Source: Phlegmacium glaucopus (Eukaryota; Basidiomycota; Agaricomycetes; Agaricales; Cortinariaceae). From it: 64,000 nucleotides of DNA. Each line of letters starts with the position of its first letter. Position 1 is the stretch's first letter. The stretch lies in the NCBI GenBank assembly GCA_015039465.1, contig MU130243.1:31371-95370 (forward strand), read 5' to 3'. This document shows, piece after piece, positions 45,461 through 57,380 of the stretch. Below the pieces are notes generated by a model that was given only the letters and a program-made list of their open reading frames with translations, did no database searches and had not been told where the DNA came from. A program made the position numbers and the translations under genes.

Positions 45461-47711
45461 ATGGTCCCTTGGGCAATACTTCTCTCCCTGCTCCCTCTCT
45501 CCCTATCTTTAGAAATAAAGGGAGTTCCTCCAAATTTAATTGCTAAATATGTTCCTCTGAAATCTGGCAACTGGAAATGCTTGGATGGTTCGAAACAGAT
45601 ACCCTGGGATTTCGTGAATGACGACTCTTGTGACTGTCCAGATGGAAGCGATGAACCAGGTCGGAAGTTTCAGCTAATGTTTAGATGAAAGATGAGTTGA
45701 AGCGATTTATTGAAGGCACGGGTGCTTGTCCAAATACAACATTTTATTGTCGGAATGAAGGGCATATCGGTGCCACAATCCCAGGTTCTCGAGTAAACGA
45801 CGGCTTATGTGGTGCGAAATACTATCTTCTATCACTAGCTGCGTTCTCAATTGGCTCGCAGAAACGGAATGTTGTGACGGCTCAGACGAACGTTCAGGTG
45901 TTTGTCCCAATCTTTGCAAGCAGATCGGGGATACCTATCAGCAACAGCGCAAGCAGGAACAAAGGATCCAAAAGACGGTCATTACATTCCTTGCTTAAAC
46001 TGTTTTATGCTCATTCTGGCCAAATAGGGTGCCAAAATTCGCTCAACCTATATTGTTTTCGCCAAGAAGGAGAAAGCGCGTCTTGAAGCAATAAGTCTGT
46101 CGCTAACTGAAGAAATAAAGGTCAAGGAGAAGGAGGTTGAACGCCTAAGGGGTATGGTTCACATTTTGATCATCCAAAATCTCGCTTCACCAATTTATGT
46201 TAGACATTGCTGAACGCACAGAGTCTATCTCCCAAGCTGCTCTTGACTACAAGATGAAATCTCGTGAGCTTATTCACCTCTCATTCACGTTTTCTCACAC
46301 CCCTTATTACTTGCATGTTAGCGCTTATGAAGGCACTCGATACTCACCGGAAAGCACTTAAATCTTTAAAGCGGGAACACAACAAACACCTCGAGCGAGA
46401 AAAAGCCCTCGGTCAAATTCTTGATGCTCTACGAACAGGTTACAATCCAAACTACCAAGATATGGCCGTTCTTGAAGCTGTACGCGGTTGGGAGGAACTT
46501 GCTAGTCTACCCCACATCAACGATGTCGGAAAGGGAAAGGATGAAGAAGCGAAACCCGAAGCTGTACACGGTTGGGAGGGAATTATAGAGAGCAGTCTCG
46601 AGAAAGAAGAGGACCCTGAAATGTGGTCGGCCTCCGAGTTAGAGTCAGATTTGGATGACCTGCTGGAGGTAGATCACATATCCTTGCTACTGGAACATGA
46701 AGAGCATATCCAAGCGCCACAAGAAGATTCCATCCGTGAGTACTTGTCAATTTCCCTCCATAATGCGTAGTCAGTTGACCCCAATTGCAGTCTTTGCAAT
46801 AACCTCTTATCTCCCTGATGCTGCAGTTCCGTACTTTGAAACCTTCAAGGACTCCTTGGTTTCATTGCTACAAAAGCTCCGCGTCTTACCGGAACGTGAC
46901 ACCTCAGCAGGTGAACCTTAGCGGCTTCATGTCAAATTGGTATTAAGCTCATGTGAATTGCTTACAGCCGACTCTTCTCTGGCCCGTCAAGCGTTAACTG
47001 ATGCCGAGCATGAACTTGAAAAACTTATATCCGACAAGGAAAAGGCTGAAAATGACGCTCTTGAGATCTTCAATGTCCACGGCTTCGGCGCTGAGGGCGA
47101 ATGGAAGAAGCTAGACAAGTCATGTTTAGAAAAGAATACTGGAGAGTGCGTATAAGTTTTTCTCTTTGGTCCGCTTCCCAATGTCTCCTTACTTGGGTTC
47201 TATAGCTATACATATGAAGTTTGCCTCTTCGAGGAAGCTAAACAAAAGCCAAATAACGGTGGAACTACGTTCAGCCTTGGGTCAGTATTCTTAAACATTG
47301 TATCCTATTTACATATGATCTTACTATCTTACCTTATCGCTTCCTGATGCTTAGGAAATTTGAATCTTGGAACCCGTCACCTGATGTCAAGCCGGGGCAA
47401 CCAGAGTACTACCAGAAGCAAGTCTACAAACATGGCACTAGATGCTGGAATGGACCCGAGCGTAACGTCGTGGTCAGTTCCCTTTTCCACCTCCTAATTT
47501 TACCCTCGCTATTTCTTTGTTTCGAACCATCCCTGACTTCTCGTTCTGCATATCGCTCCATTAACAGCTGCTCTTAACATGCGGCACTGAGAACGCCCTC
47601 CTCACGGTTCAAGAACTGGAAAAATGCGAATACCAATTTACTGGAACGACTCCAGCCCTGTGCCTACCTTTAAGTGAGGAGAACAAGGGAGGAAACAGGG
47701 AGGAACTTTGA
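45461..47711 (+). CDS. Glucosidase II beta subunit (PRKCSH/Gtb1-like)
   Basis: ER-lumen partner of glucosidase II, which trims glucose from N-glycans. A signal peptide (MVPWAILLSLLPLSLSLEIKG) is followed by two LDLa-like cysteine modules (WKCLDGSKQIPWDFVNDDSC, DCPDGSDEPG; then CETECCDGSDERSGVC across a splice). A coiled coil follows (KKEKARLEAISLSLTEEIK, DTHRKALKSLKREHNKHLER), with an acidic linker and a C-terminal mannose-receptor-homology domain (YTYEVCLFEEAKQ, FESWNPSPD, YKHGTRCWNGPERNV, CGTENALLTVQELEKCEYQF). About ten exons; one donor is GTCGGA. The protein ends REEL instead of HDEL/KDEL. Confidence 0.93.
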
Positions 47712-48508
47712 TCAAATGATCGGAAGTGTGCAAACTCCCAAATACTATTGTTATTTCCAGAAGTTGAAAGTGAAATCTGAAATCAGAGGAAGGACAGGAA
47801 CTCCAGTGACATCGCGATCACGGATTTCTTATAACCGTGCTTGTGTACTTTACTGTCTGTTTTGTTTGGTCTAATGGAATGTTGTACAGATAAGTTGTTG
47901 CGTTAGTTTCTTGACTGGCTCACTTGTGTTGCGAAGAAAGCCTCCTTCTAGATCTATTGGTTTGTTATCCCAACCCTCCCTCCCAACGCTGATGAGACGG
48001 TCATGATATCTAATATTTCTGTCAGTCGAATCCTTGAGTCTGGCTGGAGGGCGGTGGGATCCAAAAAGAAACTTTATACCCCCCGCCCCAACAGATATCC
48101 CCTTTGCCAAGGCGGCATATATTGATGGAACGTTGGACAACAGGAGTCTTGGAACGCTGAATAGAGTTTGATTCGAGTTTTTTTTCTGGCGAGATAGCTG
48201 CCAGAGACTTACAGCCAGGCTTGGCAGAAATCAGCTTGAATGTAGCCCTACTCCTTTTACTATATCCTCGCTTTCGATTTCTCTGGCAACTAATATCATG
48301 TACTCGGAGTATAGTAATCACTATCGCGGTCAAATCACGGCTTGTTCCCAATTATTTTTGCAGTGGAAACCTGTCTTCAATGGAGTGCGGAGCCGAAATT
48401 TCAGGGAGACGAATTTGGATTTGTCATAGCTTCCTGCCCGAAGAATATATGTAGCATCCTTGTTTCTTATTGGGGATTACATAAATCTTTTTGGGTCCGC
48501 TTTGTAGA
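47712..48508. other. Intergenic; possible transposon relics
   Basis: No host gene recognised. CAGTCGAATCCTTGAGTC at 48025-48042 resembles the start of the pogo/Fot1 derivative at 48511, suggesting an older relic. A minus-strand ORF at 47871-48140 has no motif. Confidence 0.4.
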
Positions 48509-48510
48509 TA

Positions 48511-49561
48511 CAGTCGAATCCTCCGAGTCTTGACATACTTCCGAATCTGACCATGACTCCTTTATCCCAGCTGTCCACCGACTTGCAATGTGCACACTAT
48601 AACCCATACCCTTCTGTGGGATTTTAGCTATGGAAATTATATTGAAAGGGTAGACCAAAATAAGTATAGCGTCCCTCAATGATGCGCCGCTGCCGGGGGC
48701 TGAGTTGGAGACGTAAAATATAATTTTGCAGCAGTAAAAAATTCTCTTCAACCCAAACGACACACAACCCTCAAGCTTAAAATATCTCTAAAAGCTCTCG
48801 GAATGGTGACAAAAGAATTGGAATCTTTTTTGAAGAAAGTCGAAGAGAGGAAGAAGGCAGACCTTGGAGTGAAATTACAACCCATTTCGGCTGCAGATGA
48901 ACACTGGTTAGGCCATGGGCCGAACACCGTTGATGAACAATGCAGCTCCTCTCTTCTCGACGACACATCATCATCCAATCCCATGGAACAAGCACTGGCA
49001 GAGAGGCAGGTGGAGGAAGCACTCGATGAGTTAGTTGCGATAGGAGCACTGGAGGAACAAAATCGGATGAACATCGAAGAATTCCTCAATCCAGTCGAGG
49101 AGTCTCACGTTTTCACGGAGTCGACAGATTTGGACATTTACAACGCGGTCATGGAAGCAGTAGAAGCACGTAGAAACTTTGAGATCAACGGTGGGGATGA
49201 TGGTGATGATGATGGTGATATTGAGCCCCAGCCATCTCGTCGTGAAGTTCTGCAAGCTGCATCGGTCATTTCAAGATATTCTGCGTACATAAATCATCCG
49301 ATCGCTCGCGAGATGGAGGCAATTCTGGAGTCTTTTAAAAGAATAATTCGTCTCGAAGAAGCTCAGAAAATGAAGGACTCAGTATTAAAAGACTTTTCGG
49401 CTAGTGTAAATGTTTTACATTAGATGTCACTTGTTTTGCTATAGAGATTTTTTGCAATTGTAATGTTAAGTTTTATGTTCTATTTATAGTACGACTCTTC
49501 AAACCCACCTTCATAAGTCTAACCTGTCACGGAGGGGTATGGGTTAAGAGGGGTTTGACTG
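48511..49561 (+). mobile_element. pogo/Fot1-type element, internal deletion derivative
   Basis: Left end CAGTCGAATCC (48511) and right end GGGGTTTGACTG (to 49561) are inverted repeats of the pogo type (CAGTCRAAYCC), each flanked by TA (48509-48510, 49562-49563). About 1.05 kb. The inner right end ...ACGGAGGGGTATGGGTTAAG has a faint counterpart at 48603 (AACCCATACCCTTCTG). Only the transposase C-terminus is retained. The terminal repeats are diverged from each other, so boundaries are fair rather than certain. Confidence 0.6.
48803..49423 (+). pseudogene. C-terminal fragment of a pogo/jerky-type transposase
   Basis: 206 codons, open, starting MVTKELESFLKKVEERK. The end has the tail typical of fungal tigger/jerky transposases: TDLDIYNAVMEAVEARRNFE, an acidic GGDDGDDDGD run, RREVLQAASVISRYSAYINH, and ESFKRIIRLEEAQKMKDSVL. 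The catalytic DDE part is missing. The open frame contrasts with the stop-ridden copies at 2-23 kb, so it is either young or under constraint. It could be mistaken for a host hypothetical gene. Confidence 0.7.
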
Positions 49562-49786
49562 TATATCTCTTTGGACCATCGTTCTGAATCCTGCTGTAAC
49601 CTGTGTCTGCAGGAGTAGACGATATCAGACAATATCTCGTATCGTATGATATGATCTGATCGTGAGAGAATTTCAGGGTCTACAGTCAAACTGTATAATT
49701 TTGTGACCCAAAATCGTACGACCTTCGACCTCCTTCGACTTGGACGCGTCTTTGCGCGTCAATTACTGACCACGACCATTACCGAT

Positions 49787-50617
49787 ATGACGACCAATAT
49801 AAACTCTCAAAAAACACGAAAAACGCCTTCCCAAAGCTGGCTAATCGCATGGAGCACATGGCTCGGACTTTTGATGTTATTCATTTCAACCTGCAATTGG
49901 CTTGATGCCATTAAGGTATGTATATGTAGCGTTCAAAAATTCTGTGGTACATGACTCCAACTATGTCCATGTTTATTCCAGGACCGATGGTATATTTTCG
50001 AACCCACGAATTTACACCAGCTCGCACGGGCCGCTATCGCTGCGTCACCCAACGATACCGCTGGAATGATCAACCACATTGTCACGAACCTCACACTTAC
50101 GCATCCATCTAAGCAAATAAGACTCAACACCAACCAAAATGAATGGGTCTTCAACAATGCAGGCGGTGCCATGGGTGCCATGTACATCATTCACGCCAGC
50201 ATTACTGAATATCTCATCATCTTCGGCACACCCCTTGGCACTGAGGGACACTCGGGAATACACACCGCAGATGACTACTTTAACATTCTTGTTGGAGAAC
50301 AATGGGCTTTCCGTCCTGGTCAGCTAGAAATGGAGCGGTACCCTGCTGGGTCAGTCCATTTCATGCCCCGAGGTGTGGCCAAACAGTATAAGATGCACGA
50401 GGGATGCTTTGCGCTAGAATATGCCAGAGGTGGAGTTTTTTAACCATTCAACACAACTATTATTGACGCTCTGAAACAAACAGGTTGGATACCTTTGATG
50501 CTGCCTTTCGGTTTTGCCGATGGTTTGACTTCAACACTTGATATTCCTACACTTTACAACACTGCTCGAATCACAGGGAGGGAAATAATTAAAAATCTGC
50601 TTATTGGCAAAATTTAG
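49787..50617 (+). CDS. ERG2: C-8 sterol isomerase ERG2
   Basis: Moves the sterol double bond from C8 to C7 in ergosterol synthesis in the ER; related to the sigma-1 receptor. Three exons. ATG 49787 leads to a basic N-terminus and one membrane helix ([18 protein letters not shown]), then [15 protein letters not shown]. The core has [60 protein letters not shown] and CFALEYAR, then across a ~59-nt intron [20 protein letters not shown] and [10 protein letters not shown], stop TAG 50615-50617. All catalytic-core motifs are intact. The right inverted repeat of a pogo/Fot1 element ends 225 bp upstream. Confidence 0.95.
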
Positions 50618-51913
50618 AATGCATACTATTCGTTAATCTATTGCTATATGACTGTTGCTGCCTGATGTTGCTGTCCGCAAGTCTTAGTATCTGTGACTCA
50701 AAGGCGAGTACGAGGACATGGAGCCTCACCTTTGGAAGTTGCTATATATGCGGCGACGGCCTCCTCGATTTTTGTAGTTCGGGGTTTGAGGGATTGGAGA
50801 TCGAACTGTTGTACACCGAAGCGGTCTGGAGTTCCGACTATAGACCAAGTGTGAACGCTTCCTCCTTGCCTTGTGTCGACTTGAAGAAATTCAATATAGC
50901 TGGGACTCATACAAGAGGTGGGTCTACCAATGACAAGTTACAATGGGCTGCCGAGTAAACCCAATTAACCAATAGGCAATCTTTTTACCCTCGGTGATCT
51001 GGTGCAAGTATTGATACTGGCACATGCCGGTAGATCCCTACTTAATGGTCCATATGTGAGCAAGGTGGAGATCATGAGGGGTGTGCATAGAGGAATCTGA
51101 CGGCTTTACCGAGAAAAGGTTGATGAGGGCTATTAATCATGAAAAACGGTTGAAGCATAAAACGAGGTCCCATATTGAATAGTGCGAGAAAATACCCCAA
51201 CAAGTAATGGTTTCAGAGACGTCCCCAGCAGACTTTGCATAATAATAACAACCGGCTGCTCGTCAGTCTGACTCAGTCATCGTTTATATTTGCCATACTG
51301 CTTCGTAAAATCTATTAGTAACGCTACCAAGGAAAGTGTATAGTAGTTTTTGGAAAGTCCCAATGTGCGTCGTAGAAATTAAGAGCGATCAAGACTCCCG
51401 CTCAAGAGCTCTAGTCATGGAGCGCCGCAGAGACTCGAGACAAGGTTTCAAGTGAGTTGAAAGGATTGTCGTCCGCTAGCATTTCTAGCTAAAGTTGTTT
51501 AGCGTAATTTCAGGACTGAGCACCAAAGGATGAAAGCCGAGTGTATGTGTACGATGAGTACTAGGCCACGATATACATTCCATCTTACGGAATGTTTGTT
51601 CCATTTGTTTCCGTCGACAGTGAACGCTAACTCCGACTTCGACCCTTGTGCGACTTGGTTTGTCCTAAATATTCTCCCTGATCGGTTGGATTCATCAAAC
51701 GAAGTCATTCATCTTCGTACACGTCGTGAATCCACCTGAGCGCGCTTTAGCTCCCAGATGCCAACTTCTGTGGCTGCTAGGACATCATGACATCATTTGT
51801 CGGGCAAGAAATGGTTCAAATAACATCCAAAAAGCAGGTAGGTATCACTCTCAATCTAATGCTTTGCATCTCAAATCCATCTCCTGGCCAGAACAACGAC
51901 TCCGTCTCAACTT
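50618..51913. other. Intergenic; no gene seen
   Basis: Short ORFs at 50.64-50.96, 51.50-51.74 and 51.73-52.03 kb overlap on opposite strands and carry no motif. Confidence 0.45.
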
Positions 51914-54238
51914 TCAAACATCCTCATGCCTCCTGATATCCCAATATCGTGTGGATTTCCCTGCCGACGCTCTTAACCTTAGTTCATCTTTATTAGGCAC
52001 ATCATGGGCTTCGAGCTGTGACACTTTATAAACTTCCTGAGCAAGAGAGGAGGTGGCGGCAATGTTTGCTCGGTTGTGGTAGATCTCATCAAGGGTATTT
52101 TTGAGGTTGATCAAGTCCTGGACGAGATCCGGATGCAGAAGTTAGAAAGTTTGGGAGAGGGATAAGGATCGCAACGAACCTGATGCTGGAACTTTTTCTT
52201 TCCTTTGATCAAGGAACGAAGTGTTGTCGACCAGACTTCAAGTTGCAGCAGAGGCACTTGAAGTGAGTTCGCTTGTCTCGTTTTTTTGTCCTTCTGTTCT
52301 TCATCGTTGTTGATAGATGAACAATCTATGTTCAGTGCGCTTTCGACTTGTTCCCTTTCAATGTCAGATGTTACGGCCACTTCGAGTTCATCCACAGGTT
52401 GAGTGTTTTTGACCATCTTTGTACACTCTGGTCCTTTGGATGGCGTTGCCCAGAGCTTGAATTCATTGGATGTCAGCGTCCTGTCGTGGCCATCTGCTCC
52501 GTCTATCTCAATTCCATCCCCTTCACGCCTTTCTTCCACAAAAACATCCATTTCTTCCTCGATCTCCTCTGCGTTCTCACCTACCAATTCATGCCAGATT
52601 ATCGTATTCGTTTTCTCCCCAACGATCATCCCTTCTCTTGTCCGCTTTCCCAAAACTATTGCATCTTCAGAATAGAGGTCTTGCATTCTTCGAAAGAGCT
52701 GATGCTCACCCGAGTGCGAAATACCCTCTGATCGTATGCCTGAGAAATTCAACTGGCGTCCATCCTCGGAGGCAGATGTACCAGAGGGAGAAACTTGGCA
52801 TTCCCGAGTCTTCATCACGTCTGACATAGGAAAGTTGAGAGTTTCGTCGACCCCCGTTGTTGGAACCTCCGAAATGAGGGAGGTATTGGTGACGAGTCCT
52901 TCAGCATCTTGTTGGCTATTGTTGGTTACGATTGGTATGTCCGTGTTAGTAGATGATGCTCTGCATTTTTCTAAAGGCTGTTTTTGTTTTACCAGACCCT
53001 ATATACATCTCATCAGCCCGGGTTTCGAAGTAGAGGAAGTGAAGGCACCGTTTTGGGTTTAAGGAAAGCCACTCCTCGATTTTGGCTATCAAGTCCAAAG
53101 ATTTCCTCCACCAAATTGTCGCAACGAGTATATATAGACGACTCTGGCGTTGCAACTTGGTTTTGAACACCATTCGACATTGTCCCTTTGTTTGTTGCCA
53201 CGTCTTTGGAACTCTCGGTTTCCATTTCCGTCAAGCAGTTCGAGATATGCCGCATGCTCCTCTTCGCATTTTCTTCCTCCGTTTCGTCAAGTACGCTTAG
53301 TTCGTCAGGTTTCCTGAATCTAATGCGCGCGACGTCTGCGTTGGTCCACAACTCGAGTTCGTCCTGGTCAGCTTTGCGGCCCTGTGATTTCTTCAATTTG
53401 GCTCCATTGGTAGGCCTAAGGGCCAGCCCACGAGTTTTTCTACGCGGCTCTTCGTGGTATTTAAGGGCCTCCGAATTCAGACAGTCAGAAACTGAGGTTG
53501 ACTTAGACACATCCAAGGAGCGGGGAACGAGAAGACCAGATAGTCCATTTATTTTCTTTCGACTTTGAGTAAAAAGTGAACTTTCCTCTTTTTCTTCTTT
53601 CGCGGGCGGATCTTGAGGTTTAGCTCCGATAACCCTGGCGGGGCTGGTGCTGGTGGGACTAAATTTGGACTTTTCGATCCCAATATACGAGGATATTGAC
53701 GTCGTCGAACTTGATTTCGCTTTCTTTGTGTTTCCTATAGACAACAGAGACGTATTGTCGGATATCGCTACGTGCATCACATGCGCGTCCGCCGAGCCTA
53801 GCGCTAAAGCGGTTGGTCTACCGAAGTTTCGTAGCCTAGGATGCCTGAGTTTTCTCAATCCGCCGTCCACAAGGGTAGATCTCGTATTCGAGGGTTTCCC
53901 TAGCAAGGCATTCGAAATTTTGATTCGGCCATCCCCCGTTGTTGATCCAGTTTCCGTTTTTTGCCTCTTGCGAGGTCCCTCATCAATATCCGAGTCGTTG
54001 TTTACCTGCAGTTCATCTCTCTCACTATCTGGGTCATCCGTTGAGTAAGTAATGGCGACCTCGTCGGGCAGTAGAGTCCACGTCGGCAAGTTGTCGATTT
54101 CAAATTGAAAAGTACTCCGTACTGAGCTTGTACCGCTTGAAACGTTCGACACCTCAAGCTGCTCATTGATTGATGCAGAATTGTCCCAATGTGACGTAGC
54201 AGTTCTCTGTTTGTCTGATGGAATTTCACCTAGAAAAA
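51914..54238 (-). CDS. Nuclear protein with possible TFIIS-N/IBD-like C-terminus; 5' exon not found
   Basis: At least three exons. The first visible exon begins at an acceptor TTTTTTCTAG before 54238, has no in-frame ATG near its start, and is Ser/Asp-rich with a basic patch (GPRKRQKTE) and several KKxK/RKKT stretches. It joins near 53035 to VKQKQPLEKCRASS. The second exon is acidic (ENAEEIEEEMDVFVEE) and leads to VPLLQLEVWSTTLRSLIKGK, then a 59-nt intron. The last exon reads LINLKNTLDEIYHNRANIAA, TSSLAQEVYKVSQLE and DVPNKDELRLRASA...YWDIRR, ending TGA 51914. The helical pattern (L..L...TxLAxxVxxLxxxDVPNxxEhxhR) resembles LEDGF/IWS1-type domains. Function is unknown; the start lies farther upstream or was lost. 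Confidence 0.7.
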
Positions 54239-55103
54239 ATAAAATAAAGTCGATTTAATTTCTCAAAAATGTCCCATTTGGAATGGAAGGATGAACCGGA
54301 TTTGTTGTTGCTTGGGGTCCTTTCTTTATAAGTGTTCGAAGGTAACATCAACAATACTTGAGTTGAGTGGGACATCTACAGTGGGTGAGTGTCAAATGAG
54401 TCATGACAAGTCAGAAATTTCAACATACCCACATCAAGCTTGATGCTTGCAAGGTGGCAGAATAATGGCAATCCCAACAATATTCAAGATTGAAAACAGT
54501 TCTGGAAAAGTTTGGGTCAGTCCCAATTGCTAGACAATGGCTGATGTGTTGAATCTGCACATCTACATTCCAATGAAAACAAAAGAAGAAAAAAAAATGA
54601 TGCAATACTGTTTGAATCAGATTGCAGCAAGCAGTTGACAAAAAGTCAGAGGAATGTGATGTGGTCCAAGATCCTGGAATGCTCTTAGAGTTGTTGGTTC
54701 TTTCTTTGGATGCACTGAAAAAGTTGCAGAAACCAGAAGTAGAGCCTTACCCACATTTACAAGCAAGTTGAACCCCAGATAGACAGTTTACAGTTGTGGT
54801 CAAGGGTTGTCTAGAGACTAGCTCAGCAGCCTGATGTAGAATTAAAGGGAGGAATTGAAACAGGAGACAGGTGTCATGTGTCAGGAATGGAGAGGTTGAA
54901 GAGGTTATAAAGGGAGCATCCAACTTATACTTGTATTTGTTTGTATTTGTCTACAACCATTTATCAAAATCACATGTCTATTTGGTTACTTGATCAGGCT
55001 GTGTGACATGTGACTCTGAGACTATTATTACCATGACATGACATGGGTTGAGTCTGAAGGGGGCCTTTAGCAGGGTGGCCATTTATTGAGCACATGGGCA
55101 TAG
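54239..55103. other. Transition from gene island to repeat desert; no gene seen
   Basis: CpG becomes very rare from about 54.35 kb. A TATA-like sequence and CACATG repeats occur, but no ORF or paired repeat is supported. A missing 5' exon of the gene ending at 51914 could lie here. Confidence 0.45.
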
Positions 55104-55797
55104 TGTTAGGGGACATTAGCTATAGTAGTAAACTACTGCTAACTGAGAGAGAAGGTTATCACCGGGAACCAAGTTTATATCAAGGTGTCATTCTAAGAAC
55201 GACACCTGCTACCTTTATACTACATACTACAAGATGGACCCAGGTAACTACCCTGGGCCCAGGTAATGACATGACTAGGGTAAATAGAAGTGGGGCACAC
55301 ACATTCATAGGGAACGTGTGTGATAAGTATCTACTCATGGACGCACATGTGTACAGTACTAAGTATAGATGGCAAGTGGTAATCTTGTTAGTCCATGCAT
55401 ATAGAGTTCATGTTCATGTACAGTACTAGTGAGGGATGGGATGGAGTATGTAAGTGTATGTATGTACCTACGTAGTGTGTTGGAATATTTCACAGCTAGA
55501 ACAGTTGAATTGTAAGTCTCAACCTTTTTGATAAAAGTTGGTAATTATTATACCTAGAACAGTTGAATTGTAACTAGGTGATTATTAGAAGTAGTATTAA
55601 GTGAATAAATGAATGAACTCACGTCTCAACCTTTTTGATAAAAGTTGAGACTTGTAGTAAATAAAACTCCGTCACTAAAAGAATGTGATTATGTAATAGG
55701 AGAAAAATAACTTGAACAAAAAGATAAAGAAAGTGATAAGATAAATAAGAATCAACGGAATGATACTCGCACAAATTCAACATAGTGTCCTCTTACA
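55104..55797. mobile_element. Solo LTR (TGTTAGGGGACA...TGTCCTCTTACA), itself invaded
   Basis: Flanked by CATAG at 55099-55103 and 55798-55802. Its termini are near-perfect inverted repeats (TGTTAGGGGACA / TGTCCTCTTACA). A hairpin AGGTGTC...GACACCT lies at 55183-55207. It is interrupted by a second solo LTR at 55478-55782. Confidence 0.88.
55478..55782 (-). mobile_element. Solo LTR nested in the 55104 LTR
   Basis: 305 bp, minus orientation, flanked by TAGTG at 55473-55477 and 55783-55787. It is homologous to the 8871-9194 LTR in reverse: GTCTCAAC...GTTGAGAC hairpins (55623-55651 and a decayed second copy near 55525) and two CTAGAACAGTTGAATTGTAA tails, CTAGGT between them. Confidence 0.9.
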
Positions 55798-55816
55798 CAT
55801 AGTCTAAGTGCACTAC

Positions 55817-56408
55817 TGTTATGATTCAGTCACAAGTTGTTCTGTCAGAGACTGTCACTGGTTCTGTCAGAGCTGTGATTGGAACAACTAGCTCCCACTC
55901 TGTAACTGTTATTTTTCTTACCTTCAGAATTACTCCTCCTACCTTTGGGTCCAAAGGTTTTCCATGTTATTCTGGCCCCTCTGCCATTACTCCAAGCTTG
56001 TCTTCATTGTCATCACCTTATCAACATCTCATCTTATCTTATCTCTGTCAGCACTTTCCCACTATCAGTCAGCAACCCATAGCTGGATTATTCACCCAAG
56101 AATGAAGGACTTTTGGGGAGCAGAGTGCAGCACTTTATTTTTACCCTTTACATTTTAATGTTATTCTTTGATAATATTTAAGTACTCAAACCTGTATGTT
56201 TTTCCTTAGTTTCAAATATCAACCTAGCTTCCCCCTCTTGATCTCCCTCTAAGTCCTCATGACTCCCAGTTCTTCTCCATCCTGTTCTGGCTCTGAAATT
56301 AGGACAACAAAGGTGTAGGGCAGCACAGCATATATGCTGAGTCTACAGTCCTTAACTGTTCTGTTCTTCTGTTCCAATAATTCCATCCAATAAATTCCAT
56401 GCTTAACA
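55817..56408. mobile_element. Solo LTR with ACTAC duplication
   Basis: 592 bp, TGTTATGATTCAGTCAC...CATGCTTAACA, flanked by ACTAC (55812-55816, 56409-56413). Homologous to the LTR at 62281-63209, for which it provides an unoccupied site for the MULE-type MITE. From 56409 to 57050 nothing is assigned. Confidence 0.92.
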
Positions 56409-57180
56409 ACTACCATATTTGTAATAAGTAGTCTGTGTTGAAAATATGAGTAGAGATTATCCTATCTGGTAGTATATTAGATGTGTAGATACTCACATAG
56501 AACAGTCCATAGTACCAGACCTACATGTGATAATTTAATATCTTTAATATCAGCATCTGTCTTATGTAATTGTTTATCTTTTTTGAAATTGGGTGCTATA
56601 AATATATATGTATATTTTTATTTTTTTCTTATAGGTTTTTAAACCCAGCCAGGCCAAGGTTAGTGCCTCATCTGGAGGGATTAAATGTCTGGCACAAACT
56701 CTACAGTCACATTTAGAGCATCAGACTTTGGATTTATTTAAAAAGTCTGAAAGCCTAAAGGCATTGAAGATAATGATATTGTCACTTCTTTTGCATTGCA
56801 TTGAAACTTGGTGCCTTTGCTCAGATCTTGAACTTAAATCTATGCCACAAAAATAGGAAATTTGACAAGAAATTGCTTCCAGTTTCTCATAAAGCTATCC
56901 AGCCAGTCTTGGTAATTTTACCTCTTTTACTTGTGAAGATACAAGATGTGAGCCGCATTGACTACTGAAAAATACAAGAACTAGAGATATTCCCAGTGTA
57001 ACCCTTATTGAGGGCATAACAATCTACCAAAATGTCTGAACTTTACACTCCCCTACATCTTCCTCCAGGAATCTGCCCAGACTGCCCAGAATCCTGGAGG
57101 AATCCTCCAGGAATCCAGAAATTCCTGATAAATGTGAATGTTCCTCATGGATTCTGGGTGGATTCCTGGGATTCCTAGTT

Positions 57181-57380
57181 AATTCCTGGTATTCCTGGCA
57201 GATTCCTGGTATTCCTGGCAGATTCCTGGTATTCCTGGCAGATTCCTGGTATTCCTGGCAGATTCCTGGTATTCCTGGCAGATTCCTGGTATTCCTGGCA
57301 GATTCCTGGTATTCCTGGCAGATTCCTGGTATTCCTGGCAGATTCCTGGTATTCCTGGCAGATTCCTGGTATTCCTGGTG
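57181..57380. repeat. 20-bp minisatellite, ten units
   Basis: Ten almost identical tandem copies of GATTCCTGGTATTCCTGGCA (two 10-mers each), grading on both sides into looser TTCCTGG repeats (57060-57180 and 57380-57400). A minus-strand ORF across it is a by-product of the repeat. Related (A/T)TTCCTGG clusters lie at 59155-59215 and, as AATCCTCCAGG, at 60785-60860. Confidence 0.93.

Noticed and set aside
47871..48351. Two overlapping minus-strand ORFs between glucosidase II beta and the pogo derivative
   Set aside because: No motif, no splice support, and they overlap in different frames; left as intergenic.
50641..51739. Small ORFs after ERG2
   Set aside because: Short, mutually overlapping on both strands, no recognisable domain.
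57181..57380. CRISPR array
   Set aside because: The 20-bp units are directly adjacent with no unique spacers, and the context is eukaryotic.
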